A stretch of DNA of 22,423 bases, from positions 1-22,423 of IMG/VR virus record IMGVR_UViG_3300001748_000032; one strand, 5' to 3'. The notes beneath the pieces are model-generated. The model saw nothing but the letters and a program-made list of their open reading frames with translations. It did no database searches and was not told where the DNA came from. Of this stretch, positions 8,621 to 17,560 are shown piece after piece. The translations under genes and the position numbers were made by a program. The stretch is from a virus. Position 1 is the first letter of the stretch. Each line of letters starts with the position of its first letter.

Positions 8621-8645
8621 ACCATAACAAACAAACAACTAAACA

Positions 8646-9353
8646 ATGGCTATAAACGTAAACCAGGTATATAAATCTGTACTTGTGGTATTGCAACAAG
8701 AAAAAAGAGGTGTATTAACACCCACAGAGTTTAACAAGATTGCAACTCAATCACAGCAAGAAATATTTACAGAGTATTTTGATGAGCTAAATCAACTACT
8801 TAGACAACCACAAACTAGCTTGGCTTATGCTGATAGATTCGCCTTGTTAGATGAAAAAATATCTTTATTTAAAAGAAGTGACGCTGTTAACTTTACAGCT
8901 GGAACTACAGATGTAACAGTTCCTTCAAACGTTCAAGAGCTAGGCACTGTTATATATAACAATAGAGAGGTTCAAAGAATACAAGAATACGAAGTTTATA
9001 CTACAAACCAATCACCTCTTACAGCTCCAACAGCTTTCTACCCGGTATATACATACGAGAATGGTATTATAAAACTATACCCAGCTGACACTGCTATTGT
9101 AACAGGTGATGGTATTACTTTAAATTATTTAAAATATCCATCAGATCCAAAATGGGGATTCACTATTGATACTGAACTTGGTAATTATATTTACAGCGAA
9201 CAAGCTTCAACTGATTTTGAATTACATCAGTCTGATCAACCTTTGTTAATAGACAAGATACTAGGATATGCAGGTGTTATGACTAGAGATCAATTAGCTT
9301 TATCTTTAGGCACACAAAAAGAACAACAAATAGACGTCGACGGACAAAAATAA
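8646..9353 (+). CDS. Putative head-tail ring/adaptor protein, A copy
   Basis: A 235-residue protein whose first 76 residues match the 256-aa gene at 9949 at roughly 44 positions by eye (shared MAINV, TP-EFNK-ATQ, LR-PQ, KIS-FK). Similarity continues to the end, for example YPVYTYENGIIKLYP against FPVYLYESKKINVLP. The helical N-terminal half and the location after the head genes and before the nozzle genes suggest a ring or adaptor extending the portal, as in tails of short-tailed phages. The function is inferred, the paralogy is seen. The gene is followed by in-frame tandem TAA stops and by its partner seven bases on. The leader before the ATG (8621-8645) contains no G. Confidence 0.65.
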   Translation: MAINVNQVYKSVLVVLQQEKRGVLTPTEFNKIATQSQQEIFTEYFDELNQLLRQPQTSLAYADRFALLDEKISLFKRSDAVNFTAGTTDVTVPSNVQELGTVIYNNREVQRIQEYEVYTTNQSPLTAPTAFYPVYTYENGIIKLYPADTAIVTGDGITLNYLKYPSDPKWGFTIDTELGNYIYSEQASTDFELHQSDQPLLIDKILGYAGVMTRDQLALSLGTQKEQQIDVDGQK

Positions 9354-9359
9354 TAAATC

Positions 9360-9938
9360 ATGGCTACAACTTTATCAAACGCTTTTATATCACTAAACGA
9401 TATTATAAACAACTTTTTAATATCTTATACGGGTCCTGGTAAATTAATACCAGATGCAGTTAGAACAGAGGTTATATTCCACGCGCGTAGGTGCTTACAG
9501 GAATTTGCTTACGAAACTATTAAAAGTCAATTTACTGAAGGTCCTACCTCTGTTACAGCTGGAAATGCTATTAGTTTACCAACTGATTTTGTGGCTGTTA
9601 TATCAGCTGAAAATACTGGTTCTTCAGAAAATCCATTGACTGAAGTTTCTACGCCACCGCCTTCCGCTGGAGAATATTACATAGACTATGTAGCAAGAAC
9701 AATTACATACGGTGATACTGGAAACGCTACGTTAAAGTATCTATCGAATGCACTTACAACAGATGAATCAGCAGCTATACCTAAGCTAGCTGAAGAGGCT
9801 TTATACTCTTGCATGGTATATGCTATACTAGCTAACAGAGACAACAGTAGACCTGACGTGCTACAAAGATTACTCATAGAAAAAACAGATAAGTTAGAAA
9901 GAGCTAAATCAAGATTAGTATTTACAAACTTTGACTAA
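9360..9938 (+). CDS. Putative head-tail ring/tail-tube-like protein, B copy
   Basis: A 192-residue protein paired with the A gene six bases upstream. The segment INNFLISYTGPGKLIP (about 16-31) and the later IPKLAEEALYSCMVYAILAN recur in the gene at 10723 as VNNFLVAYVGDGKLIP and VPKLAEEALYAHISHAVLAS. Helical ends flank a short beta-rich middle. This layout resembles the tail-tubular or adaptor class that oligomerises as a ring below the portal, but assignment is from context and the paired copy. The final residues (LERAKSRLVFTNFD) are helical and basic. The start has no Shine-Dalgarno; the gene ends in TAA ten bases before the next ATG. Confidence 0.65.
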   Translation: MATTLSNAFISLNDIINNFLISYTGPGKLIPDAVRTEVIFHARRCLQEFAYETIKSQFTEGPTSVTAGNAISLPTDFVAVISAENTGSSENPLTEVSTPPPSAGEYYIDYVARTITYGDTGNATLKYLSNALTTDESAAIPKLAEEALYSCMVYAILANRDNSRPDVLQRLLIEKTDKLERAKSRLVFTNFD

Positions 9939-9948
9939 ATAAAATAAC

Positions 9949-10719
9949 ATGGCGATTAACGTAGATAACGTATATCAAACTGTGTTGCTTATATTAAACA
10001 AAGAGCAGCGCGGTTTAATGACGCCTGATGAGTTTAATAAAACAGCTACACAAGTTCAATTAGATATATTCGAACAATACTTTGATGATTTAAATCAACA
10101 ATTAAGAGTACCACAAGCTGATTATGATTACACTGATAGGCAGTTAAATATAGATGATAAAATATCTATATTTAAATGTATAGGTAATTGTAGTTATTCA
10201 TCTGGTAGATTTGATCTTCCAGTTTTAGATGACATTACGGGTAAAACCATAGTATATAATGACGCTCCAGTTAATACCAACTCTGGTTTTCAATACGCTT
10301 TCTACAAAGTAGGTACGATAACTTATGATGGTGGCACTTATCCTATTGAATTAGAAAGGCTACAAAGAGATGATTTTTACGAAATACAAAAGTCTGATCT
10401 GACAATACCTAGTGAAAACTTCCCTGTTTATTTATACGAAAGCAAAAAGATAAACGTGTTACCAAATACCATACAGAGCGATGTAAAAGCTTCTTTCATC
10501 AGAAAACCTAGAAATGTTAACTGGTCATATTCACCTGGAGGCTTTGGTCAATATGAATACGATTCAACTAACTCTGTTAATTTTGAAATACAAAGTAGTG
10601 AACAAGTAAATGTTATTCTTAGAATACTTCAATACTCTGGTATTATAATTAGAGATCCACAAATAGTTCAAGCGGCTGCGTCTGAAATACAACAAAACGA
10701 AGTAAATAAAAAAAGCTAG
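9949..10719 (+). CDS. Putative head-tail ring/adaptor protein, A' copy
   Basis: A 256-residue paralog of the gene at 8646. It differs mainly by an enlarged middle, about residues 77-135 (Gly/Tyr/Thr-rich), before similarity resumes at the IPSENFPVYLYESKKINVLP segment. The C-terminal half also aligns (NWSY, then QYEYDSTNSVNFEIQSSEQV). Its TAG stop is followed by a single codon (CAT) and then, in the same frame, the ATG of the next gene. If the copies form successive rings, the larger middle could contact a different neighbour; that is inference. The start is placed at the ATG after AAATAAAATAAC, matching the MAINV opening of its paralog. Confidence 0.65.
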   Translation: MAINVDNVYQTVLLILNKEQRGLMTPDEFNKTATQVQLDIFEQYFDDLNQQLRVPQADYDYTDRQLNIDDKISIFKCIGNCSYSSGRFDLPVLDDITGKTIVYNDAPVNTNSGFQYAFYKVGTITYDGGTYPIELERLQRDDFYEIQKSDLTIPSENFPVYLYESKKINVLPNTIQSDVKASFIRKPRNVNWSYSPGGFGQYEYDSTNSVNFEIQSSEQVNVILRILQYSGIIIRDPQIVQAAASEIQQNEVNKKS

Positions 10720-10722
10720 CAT

Positions 10723-11934
10723 ATGTCATTATTAAAAGAAAACAATAGGCAATATTACGAAGGTGCTCAAAGCTTTACAGGTGATGGTAGTAAAGTTAGT
10801 TTCACAACTACCTTTAATACTGATTTAGTATTTGGAGCTGCTAGCAATACAAATGTAAATTATGGTTTAAATAATTTTAAACTATACACTAGCTCTTCAG
10901 CCGCACCAGGAAGTTGGAGTGAAGTTGTTTCTGGTTATTCAGTATCTGGAAATGTAATAACATTTGATATTGCACCAACAGCTGACACTTATATCGTTGT
11001 TCAGTTAAAAAAACTAGATGGTGGCAACTACGGTAGCACAGTTCAAGATAAAGCTTATGGAGACACTGTAGAGAAAAACTACGGCTCATATTCTTATATA
11101 TCTATAGATGACATTGTAAACAACTTCTTAGTAGCTTACGTTGGCGATGGTAAACTTATACCAAGCGCTAAAAGAACTGATATTGTTTTTCATGCTAAAC
11201 GAGGACTTCAAGAGTTTAGCTATGATACTTTAAAAAGTATTAGATCGCAAGAACTAACTGTTCCAACTAGTCTTAGCATACCACTTCCGCAAGACTATGT
11301 AAATTACACAAACATATACTGGGTTGACAAACAAGGTGTTAAGCATATAATAATGCCAGTAAACAATTTAACTGGTAGTCCTTACACTGTACCCGTTCAA
11401 GATGCCAAAGGTGTTCCAACACAAGATAACTTTAACAACGATATTCAAGGTGATTCTATTATAGAAGAAAGATGGAATACTAACGATTTAAAAAATAAAA
11501 ACATTAACGTAGATGATACAGTTCTAGCATCGTTCTATTATAACTATGATTTTCCAAATCTTGGGTATGGCGAACTGTACGGCTTAGAACCTCAGTATGC
11601 TAATATAAATGGTTACTTTCAATTAAATGAAAGAGAGGGTAAGATATCTTTTTCAAATGATCTTGTAGATAAGATTATTTTATTTGAATATATATCTGAT
11701 GGTCTTGCGACTGATGATGATACAAGAGTACCTAAATTAGCTGAAGAAGCCTTGTATGCGCACATATCTCATGCTGTGTTAGCTTCTAGGATAAATCAAA
11801 ATGAATACGTGATACAACGTTTAAAACGTGAACGAAGCGCTAAGCTTAGAAACGCTAAAATACGTTTATCAAACCTCAAGCTAAACGAGCTAGTGCAAGT
11901 TATGCGTGGCAAATCTAAATGGATTAAACACTAA
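10723..11934 (+). CDS. Putative ring protein, B' copy with extra N-terminal domain
   Basis: A 403-residue protein in two parts. Residues from about 124 onward are paralogous to the 192-aa gene at 9360. Residues 1-123 are absent from that copy and form a Gly/Ser/Thr-rich beta-like domain with YYEGAQSFTGDGSKVSFTTT near the start and YIVVQLKKLDGG near its end. A further insertion lies around residues 210-300, and a short basic tail (VMRGKSKWIKH) is added. The gene is last of the duplicated module and directly upstream of the nozzle gene (6-base gap), so the gained domain could bind the nozzle or fibres. This is inference. The beginning at ATG 10723 is supported because the additional domain has no break from the paralogous part. 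Confidence 0.65.
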   Translation: MSLLKENNRQYYEGAQSFTGDGSKVSFTTTFNTDLVFGAASNTNVNYGLNNFKLYTSSSAAPGSWSEVVSGYSVSGNVITFDIAPTADTYIVVQLKKLDGGNYGSTVQDKAYGDTVEKNYGSYSYISIDDIVNNFLVAYVGDGKLIPSAKRTDIVFHAKRGLQEFSYDTLKSIRSQELTVPTSLSIPLPQDYVNYTNIYWVDKQGVKHIIMPVNNLTGSPYTVPVQDAKGVPTQDNFNNDIQGDSIIEERWNTNDLKNKNINVDDTVLASFYYNYDFPNLGYGELYGLEPQYANINGYFQLNEREGKISFSNDLVDKIILFEYISDGLATDDDTRVPKLAEEALYAHISHAVLASRINQNEYVIQRLKRERSAKLRNAKIRLSNLKLNELVQVMRGKSKWIKH

Positions 11935-11940
11935 AATTAA

Positions 11941-14900
11941 ATGGCTGAAGTTAAAAACGCGTTCATCAAATCTAAGATGAACAAAGACTTAGACGCAAGA
12001 TTAATACCTCAAGGTGAATACCGAGATGCTGTTAATGTGCAGGTGAGTAAATCTGAAGGTGATGATGTCGGTGCACTTGAAAATGTTCTCGGCAACTTTA
12101 GCGTAGCTGAGTTTGAACCAACTGTTTCAGATTTAACTTGTATAGGTTTTTTAGTTAATGAATTTAACTCTACAGTTTATTTATTCTTTACTGATTATAC
12201 AGATGATTACGAATCTAACGGTGGTAATCCTACTTACAATCCAGACGCTAAAAATTTTATATATCAATATAATACGTTATCTTCTAATTCAAATAAACTA
12301 GTTGAAGGTGCTTTTTTAAACTTTTCAAAAAATAGACCTATAATAGGCATTAATATCTTAGAAGAGTTTTTGTTTTTTACTGATAACAGAAATCAACCTA
12401 GAAAAATAAACGTAACTAGAGCGCTTGATAACAACCAGTATTATCAAACAGAAGATCAAATATCTGTAGCAAAATACAATCCTTACCAGCCTATATATCT
12501 TTGGAAAACAAGCGAACTTGAAGCAGCTGAAACCGCTATACCTACCGTTGTTGGTAATGTTACGGATTCTTTTGTAATTGAAATTGAATCAGCGATTGAT
12601 TGGGATATAAGCGTTGGTCAAGGAGTCGTAGGTAAAGGTGGATCTGTTATAAAACCTTATACATACGTAGAGGCTGTAAATGGCACTACAATAACACTTA
12701 GTAAAGCGCAAACTTTATCTGACGGAGACTCTATAGCTTTTGTAGATTTAGAAACATCTATGTATGATGTTGCTAATAAGTTTTTGCCGAATGGCACTAC
12801 AAATCCTTATTACAGAGAAGACGAGCAAGGAGAGTCTTTGTTCGCAGGTGATCCTAAGTTTTTAGAAGATAAATTTGTAAGATTTTCATATAGGTTTAAG
12901 TTCGACGATGGTGAATATTCTCTACTTGCTCCTTTTACGCAACCATGTTTTATACCAAAGCAAGACGGTTATTTTACCGAAGGAGACGAGCAGCAAGCGG
13001 TAGCTTCTACAATATTAAGCTTCATGGAAAATAAAGTAAATCAAATAGATTTACAAATACCATTACCTACAGCTGGAAATTTACTTTCAAGTGAATTAAA
13101 AATAGCTGAATTAGAAATTGTATATAAAGAGTCAGACGCTTTAGCTTTACAGTCTATAGATATTATACAAGTTGCTAGTATAAGCTCTTCAGCCGGAGAA
13201 AATAATGTTTTTGAGTACACATACAACTCTACAAAACCATTTAAAACTTTACCAGCTAACGAAATAACAAGAGTTTACGATAAAATTCCAGTAAAAGCAT
13301 TTGGTCAAGAAATAATATCAAACAGAGTTGTTTATAGTAACTTTCAAGACAAGCATACGCCTCCTGCTGCTTTAACATATCAAGTAGCCGCTAGTGAAAA
13401 ATATGATTTTAATACAGGTGAATCTATTTTTAGTTCTAAAACTACTATAGAATATCCAAACCACAGTGTAAAAGAAAATAGAAACTACCAAGTTGGTGTT
13501 GTTCTATCTGATAGATACGGTAGACAGTCAACTGTTATATTATCTAACGATGATTCAGATAAAAACAATGAGTTTGGTGCTGACACTGTGTATATTCCTT
13601 ACGATGATTCTGATGTTTATAACCCTACTACTTTTTTAGGAAACTCTATAAAAGTACTATTTAACAGTTTTATAACAAGTGATAAAAATGAAGTGTTTGG
13701 AAGACCTGGTCTTTACAATGGCGATGCTACTAGTAGCGCTTATAACCCGCTTGGTTGGTATAGTTATAAAATAGTAATAAAACAAATAGAACAAGAATAC
13801 TATAATGTGTACGCTGCTGGCGCCATGAAAGGAAATCCAATACAACCAAATTCAGAAACCAATACATCGTTTATAACAGTTATAAATGATAATATAAATA
13901 AAATACCTAGGGACTTATCAGAAGTAGGTCCTCAAGATAAAACATTTAGAAGTAGCGTAAGACTTTTTGGAAGAGTAGTAAACACAATTAGAAGTTTTAA
14001 TAATCAAGGTAACAAACAATACCAACCAGAACAAACAGGTTTATCTTTTACAACAAATAATATAGAAGATTTATATGATCTTTTTGATATTGCTGGTTAT
14101 AATGAAACGGAAAACAAGCCCATTACTGATCCTACAAACAAATTTCATGCTTTTTACAAAGCTGAATCTAATCCTTTTATAGCAGAGTTTGTAACGTCTC
14201 AACTTGACGCCGATAAGTTTGGTATACGAAATACAGTTTCATCACAGGCCAATGAATATCCTAAAAACGAAAACTTAATTATTCTTGAAACAAACCCAAC
14301 TGTATCTAACATAGATATATTCTTTGAATCTAGTACCGCAGGTTTAATATCAGAATTAAACATAGCTATTGACACAGATGGTGCGTTTGCCACAGAAGGT
14401 TTTCAATATACTCACGATGAATCATACGATATCGGAGCCGATGTTACATTGGATTTTCAATTTAAAGATGTTTTAAATGAAATAGTAGTACCTACTGCAA
14501 CTCCAGTTTTATCTGTATTAGATAACACAGGTGTTGACAGAAGTAGTGATTTTTCAATATTTGTAGTAGATGATGTTGCTGGGATATACAAAATAAAAAC
14601 CGCGAGTTATTTCTACTACGGTCAAAACGCTATTAACCTTGAATCGTATACTTTCACTTTTACAGTTACAGTAGGTGAAGCTATCACAGACGTAACTGAG
14701 TCCGGTGCTCTTACAAATGTACCTCCTATCATATTAAATGATAACACTCCTGATATAAATGTAGATCAAGGAGCTAGGGAGATACCACTGCCATTTACCC
14801 CAGATTCAGCCGGTGGTATAGATGCTGTTAATGGATCTAATATCGCTGGAGGTAGATCAAAAGAAGATTTAATATATCAAATAAGCTCACAGACTGGTAA

Positions 14901-16128
14901 TGGTGTTTTTGAATTACAAGGTTTATCAGTTGTAAATACAGATCCTAACGCTATAGGTAGAGGAAGTTTTGAATTATTAGTTGCTGATGTTAGTAGGGGA
15001 GAATATAAAACATTTAATGTTAACTTCGGTCAACCACCTGTTACAGCTGCGTTTAACAGCGAATCGCCTTCTTTTATATACGATGCAGATGGTCAAGCTG
15101 ATTTCTACGCAAGTGAGAACAAGGCTTTAACATCTAACACACCTGCTTATTTATCAAGTTATCTTACAGGTTTTCAAGCACCAACTCCTCCTGATACTTT
15201 TTTAGCTGCCCCTGTTTGTCCTACAGGTTCTACTCTCGATGCTAACTTTTATAATATTTTTTATGAAACAGGATTAACACAAGGTACTTTTTTTGTTTAT
15301 ATAAACCCTGAAAATTTTGATCAAACAACAATTAACTTAAATAGGTTTAGCACACTAGTTATATGGTCTGTTCAATATAGAGCAAACAGTTCTTCGAATT
15401 GGTCTGATGCAGTTGATATAAACAATGTTATACCGGAAAAATACGGAAAATGGTATTATGATGAAGATTCAGGTGTTATAGGTATGCAAGCTTATGGCCA
15501 AGGTTTTGGAGGAGAGTTAGGAATAAACTCTGAAATTATATCTTCAACACAAGGACAAACACCTTCTTTTAGTGGTAGAGTATTAGCTTTTAATTTAGTT
15601 GGAGAGTATAGAGTAATATTCGGAAACTTAGCAAGCAACTATACAGCTCCAGACGCGCCTGGAAATACAGCTCCTGCTTACCGTATTGGAGGTTCAGCAG
15701 ATTGTAGTCAAAATCAAAACCCAAATATTAGTGCTCAATATTGGACTCAAGATTTTTATAAACCTGGAACTAACTTTGCACCAGATGCAGATCCTAACAC
15801 TCCAAATGTTTATAGATATCAAATAGCTACTAATAGTAGTAGTAGTACCGATTTCGTCTCTGACGGCGTTAATTACTACGCGGCTGAACCTTTTGCAAAC
15901 TATATAACTCAATTATACCTAGACGAAGCTTTAACTCAGAAAGCTAGTTTTACTACCGGCGGGGATAGAAGGTATAGAAGAATGGATCGAATTAGTCCAA
16001 GCTCAACAAGGGTATTCAACCCAGAGTTTACAAAAGACGGTTCTTACGTTGCATATTTCAATAGTACAGGTTTAAGAGATACAAGCCCAGACAATATACC
16101 ATTTCCTTCTTTATATTCATTTAATTAA
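11941..16128 (+). CDS. Large tail nozzle/muzzle-like protein
   Basis: At 1395 residues this is the longest complete gene. The N-terminus carries KMNKDLDARLIPQGEYRDAV (about 12-31), followed by GDDVGALENVLGN. I recall this opening from tail proteins of Crassvirales-like and marine phages. Other landmarks are NRVVYSNFQDKHTPPAAL (about 461-478), YPNHSVKENRNYQVGVVLSD (about 505-524) and NPTVSNIDIFFESS (about 785-798). About residues 930-1035 look cadherin-like or Ig-like (PPIILNDNTP, then GSFELLVADVSRGEY), as in modular tail domains. The beta-rich, Asn/Thr/Tyr-heavy composition and place after the ring genes suggest the tail tip through which DNA exits. No signal peptide or transmembrane segment is expected or seen. 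It is separated from the next gene by one base. Confidence 0.6.
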   Translation: MAEVKNAFIKSKMNKDLDARLIPQGEYRDAVNVQVSKSEGDDVGALENVLGNFSVAEFEPTVSDLTCIGFLVNEFNSTVYLFFTDYTDDYESNGGNPTYNPDAKNFIYQYNTLSSNSNKLVEGAFLNFSKNRPIIGINILEEFLFFTDNRNQPRKINVTRALDNNQYYQTEDQISVAKYNPYQPIYLWKTSELEAAETAIPTVVGNVTDSFVIEIESAIDWDISVGQGVVGKGGSVIKPYTYVEAVNGTTITLSKAQTLSDGDSIAFVDLETSMYDVANKFLPNGTTNPYYREDEQGESLFAGDPKFLEDKFVRFSYRFKFDDGEYSLLAPFTQPCFIPKQDGYFTEGDEQQAVASTILSFMENKVNQIDLQIPLPTAGNLLSSELKIAELEIVYKESDALALQSIDIIQVASISSSAGENNVFEYTYNSTKPFKTLPANEITRVYDKIPVKAFGQEIISNRVVYSNFQDKHTPPAALTYQVAASEKYDFNTGESIFSSKTTIEYPNHSVKENRNYQVGVVLSDRYGRQSTVILSNDDSDKNNEFGADTVYIPYDDSDVYNPTTFLGNSIKVLFNSFITSDKNEVFGRPGLYNGDATSSAYNPLGWYSYKIVIKQIEQEYYNVYAAGAMKGNPIQPNSETNTSFITVINDNINKIPRDLSEVGPQDKTFRSSVRLFGRVVNTIRSFNNQGNKQYQPEQTGLSFTTNNIEDLYDLFDIAGYNETENKPITDPTNKFHAFYKAESNPFIAEFVTSQLDADKFGIRNTVSSQANEYPKNENLIILETNPTVSNIDIFFESSTAGLISELNIAIDTDGAFATEGFQYTHDESYDIGADVTLDFQFKDVLNEIVVPTATPVLSVLDNTGVDRSSDFSIFVVDDVAGIYKIKTASYFYYGQNAINLESYTFTFTVTVGEAITDVTESGALTNVPPIILNDNTPDINVDQGAREIPLPFTPDSAGGIDAVNGSNIAGGRSKEDLIYQISSQTGNGVFELQGLSVVNTDPNAIGRGSFELLVADVSRGEYKTFNVNFGQPPVTAAFNSESPSFIYDADGQADFYASENKALTSNTPAYLSSYLTGFQAPTPPDTFLAAPVCPTGSTLDANFYNIFYETGLTQGTFFVYINPENFDQTTINLNRFSTLVIWSVQYRANSSSNWSDAVDINNVIPEKYGKWYYDEDSGVIGMQAYGQGFGGELGINSEIISSTQGQTPSFSGRVLAFNLVGEYRVIFGNLASNYTAPDAPGNTAPAYRIGGSADCSQNQNPNISAQYWTQDFYKPGTNFAPDADPNTPNVYRYQIATNSSSSTDFVSDGVNYYAAEPFANYITQLYLDEALTQKASFTTGGDRRYRRMDRISPSSTRVFNPEFTKDGSYVAYFNSTGLRDTSPDNIPFPSLYSFN

Positions 16129-16129
16129 C

Positions 16130-17554
16130 ATGGGAGCAGTAGTAGAAGTAAAATATTTTAACTCTTTTTTATTAAAGAAGACTATAAGAGATACTTTAGG
16201 TCCACCTCAATGGAACGGTAGTACAGGTGTTCCACCAACTGTTAGCGGTGGCTTCCCTGTATTTTCTCAAGACCAAACAAATGTAGAGGCTAGTTGGCTT
16301 ATAGAAGAGTCTAGAATTAGAGGTGGTTACAATAACACAAACGTTGATTATGGTGTTAGGGCTTATCTAGTAGAAGATAAACCAAATTCTAGCGTTAGAT
16401 TTAATTCTCTTATATACTCTGGTATATTTAACTCTAGAACAGGCGTTAACGATACAAATGTATTTTCAGTTGCTGATGATATTACTAAGTCTGTAGACCC
16501 TGCAAATGGAAGTATACAGAAACTTTACGCTGAAGATACAAACTTAATTGTGTTTCAAGAAAATAAAGTTAGTAGAGCGCTTATAGATAAAGATGCTATA
16601 TACTCAGCTGAAGGAGGAGGTAGTGTAACTTCTAGCAATTTAGTTATTGGGCAAATAGTTCCTTACGCTGGTAACTTTGGTATATCTAAAGATCCAGAAA
16701 GCTTTGCTGTTTATGGTTATAGAAAATACTTTACTGATAGAAACAGAAATGCTGTAATGCGTTTATCACAAGATGGTCTCACTGAAATATCTAACTACGG
16801 TATGATAGATTATTTTAGAGATGAATTTGGTAAACTAAGTAATACAGATAAAATATACGGTGCTTTTGATATATACACGAAGCAATATGTAGTTAGTATT
16901 CAAGGTGAAAATATTGAAGATACATATCAAACATTGGCATTTGACGAAACTGTAAGAGGTTGGACTAGTAGATTTACATACAAACCTGATGAAATATTTA
17001 GTATACAAAATAAATACTACAGTACTAAAGGTAATAAGCTTTGGCAGCATAACTACATGACTGGTTTTAATAATGACAGGTCTATATTCTATGATGTATA
17101 CTATGACTCTAGCGTAAAGTTTATATTTAACCCGAACGTTAGTCTTTCTAAAAACTTTAAAACAGTTAACTACGAAGGATCAACTGGTTGGCAGATAACT
17201 GAGTTTAATGGTCAAAGAGAATTTGATATAGTTGACACTTCTAACTACCCGAGAGAAGCTTTAAATGATTTAGACGTGTCTGTTGTTAGCTATGATGAAG
17301 GTGGTTACGAGTTAAATGGTATACAGTACTACGCTGGATTTTACAAAAAAGAAGGTAAGTATAAAGCAAACCTTGTTAATAGTAGTGGGGCCACATCTAA
17401 AGAAGTTGTATTTGGTCCTAGCGTTTCAGGTGTAAAAGGTTACTATGCAACTGTAACTATAAAAACAGATAGTAGTACACAAGTGGCTGGTAATGGTGGT
17501 AAAACACGTGAGCTATTTGCCGTGTCATCTGAGTATGTAGAATCAGCTTATTAA
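16130..17554 (+). CDS. Tail-tip/nozzle protein, probable propeller-like partner
   Basis: 474 residues, one base after the 1395-aa gene. It is beta-rich with recurrent short Tyr/Phe-Gly motifs. Landmarks are IQKLYAEDTNLIVFQENKV (about 129-147), VPYAGNFGISKDPESFAVYG (about 177-196), FTDRNRNAVMRLSQDGLTEI (about 201-220) and YGMIDYFRDEFG. This pattern of repeated strands reading out YFTD-R and LS-DGL fits a beta-propeller-like fold of the kind present in short-tail nozzle proteins. I recall homologous segments as the C-terminal part of single large nozzle proteins in other phages, so the gene may be the detached C-terminal portion of the same nozzle. It ends in TAA followed by AATTAAATGG, the start context of the next gene. 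Confidence 0.55.
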   Translation: MGAVVEVKYFNSFLLKKTIRDTLGPPQWNGSTGVPPTVSGGFPVFSQDQTNVEASWLIEESRIRGGYNNTNVDYGVRAYLVEDKPNSSVRFNSLIYSGIFNSRTGVNDTNVFSVADDITKSVDPANGSIQKLYAEDTNLIVFQENKVSRALIDKDAIYSAEGGGSVTSSNLVIGQIVPYAGNFGISKDPESFAVYGYRKYFTDRNRNAVMRLSQDGLTEISNYGMIDYFRDEFGKLSNTDKIYGAFDIYTKQYVVSIQGENIEDTYQTLAFDETVRGWTSRFTYKPDEIFSIQNKYYSTKGNKLWQHNYMTGFNNDRSIFYDVYYDSSVKFIFNPNVSLSKNFKTVNYEGSTGWQITEFNGQREFDIVDTSNYPREALNDLDVSVVSYDEGGYELNGIQYYAGFYKKEGKYKANLVNSSGATSKEVVFGPSVSGVKGYYATVTIKTDSSTQVAGNGGKTRELFAVSSEYVESAY

Positions 17555-17560
17555 AATTAA

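Larger units (their letters stand above)
8646..11934 (+). repeat. Tandem duplication of a two-gene module (A-B-A'-B')
   Basis: Genes at 8646 and 9949 are paralogs over their full length. The gene at 9360 and residues from about 124 onward of the gene at 10723 are also paralogs. The order is therefore A, B, A', B'. The copies have diverged strongly at protein level, so the event is old. The best explanation is duplication of the pair as a unit, followed by specialisation. Confidence 0.8.

Noticed and set aside
15835-15846. AGT trinucleotide run
   Set aside because: Only four copies, coding four Ser residues in the large tail protein; probably incidental.
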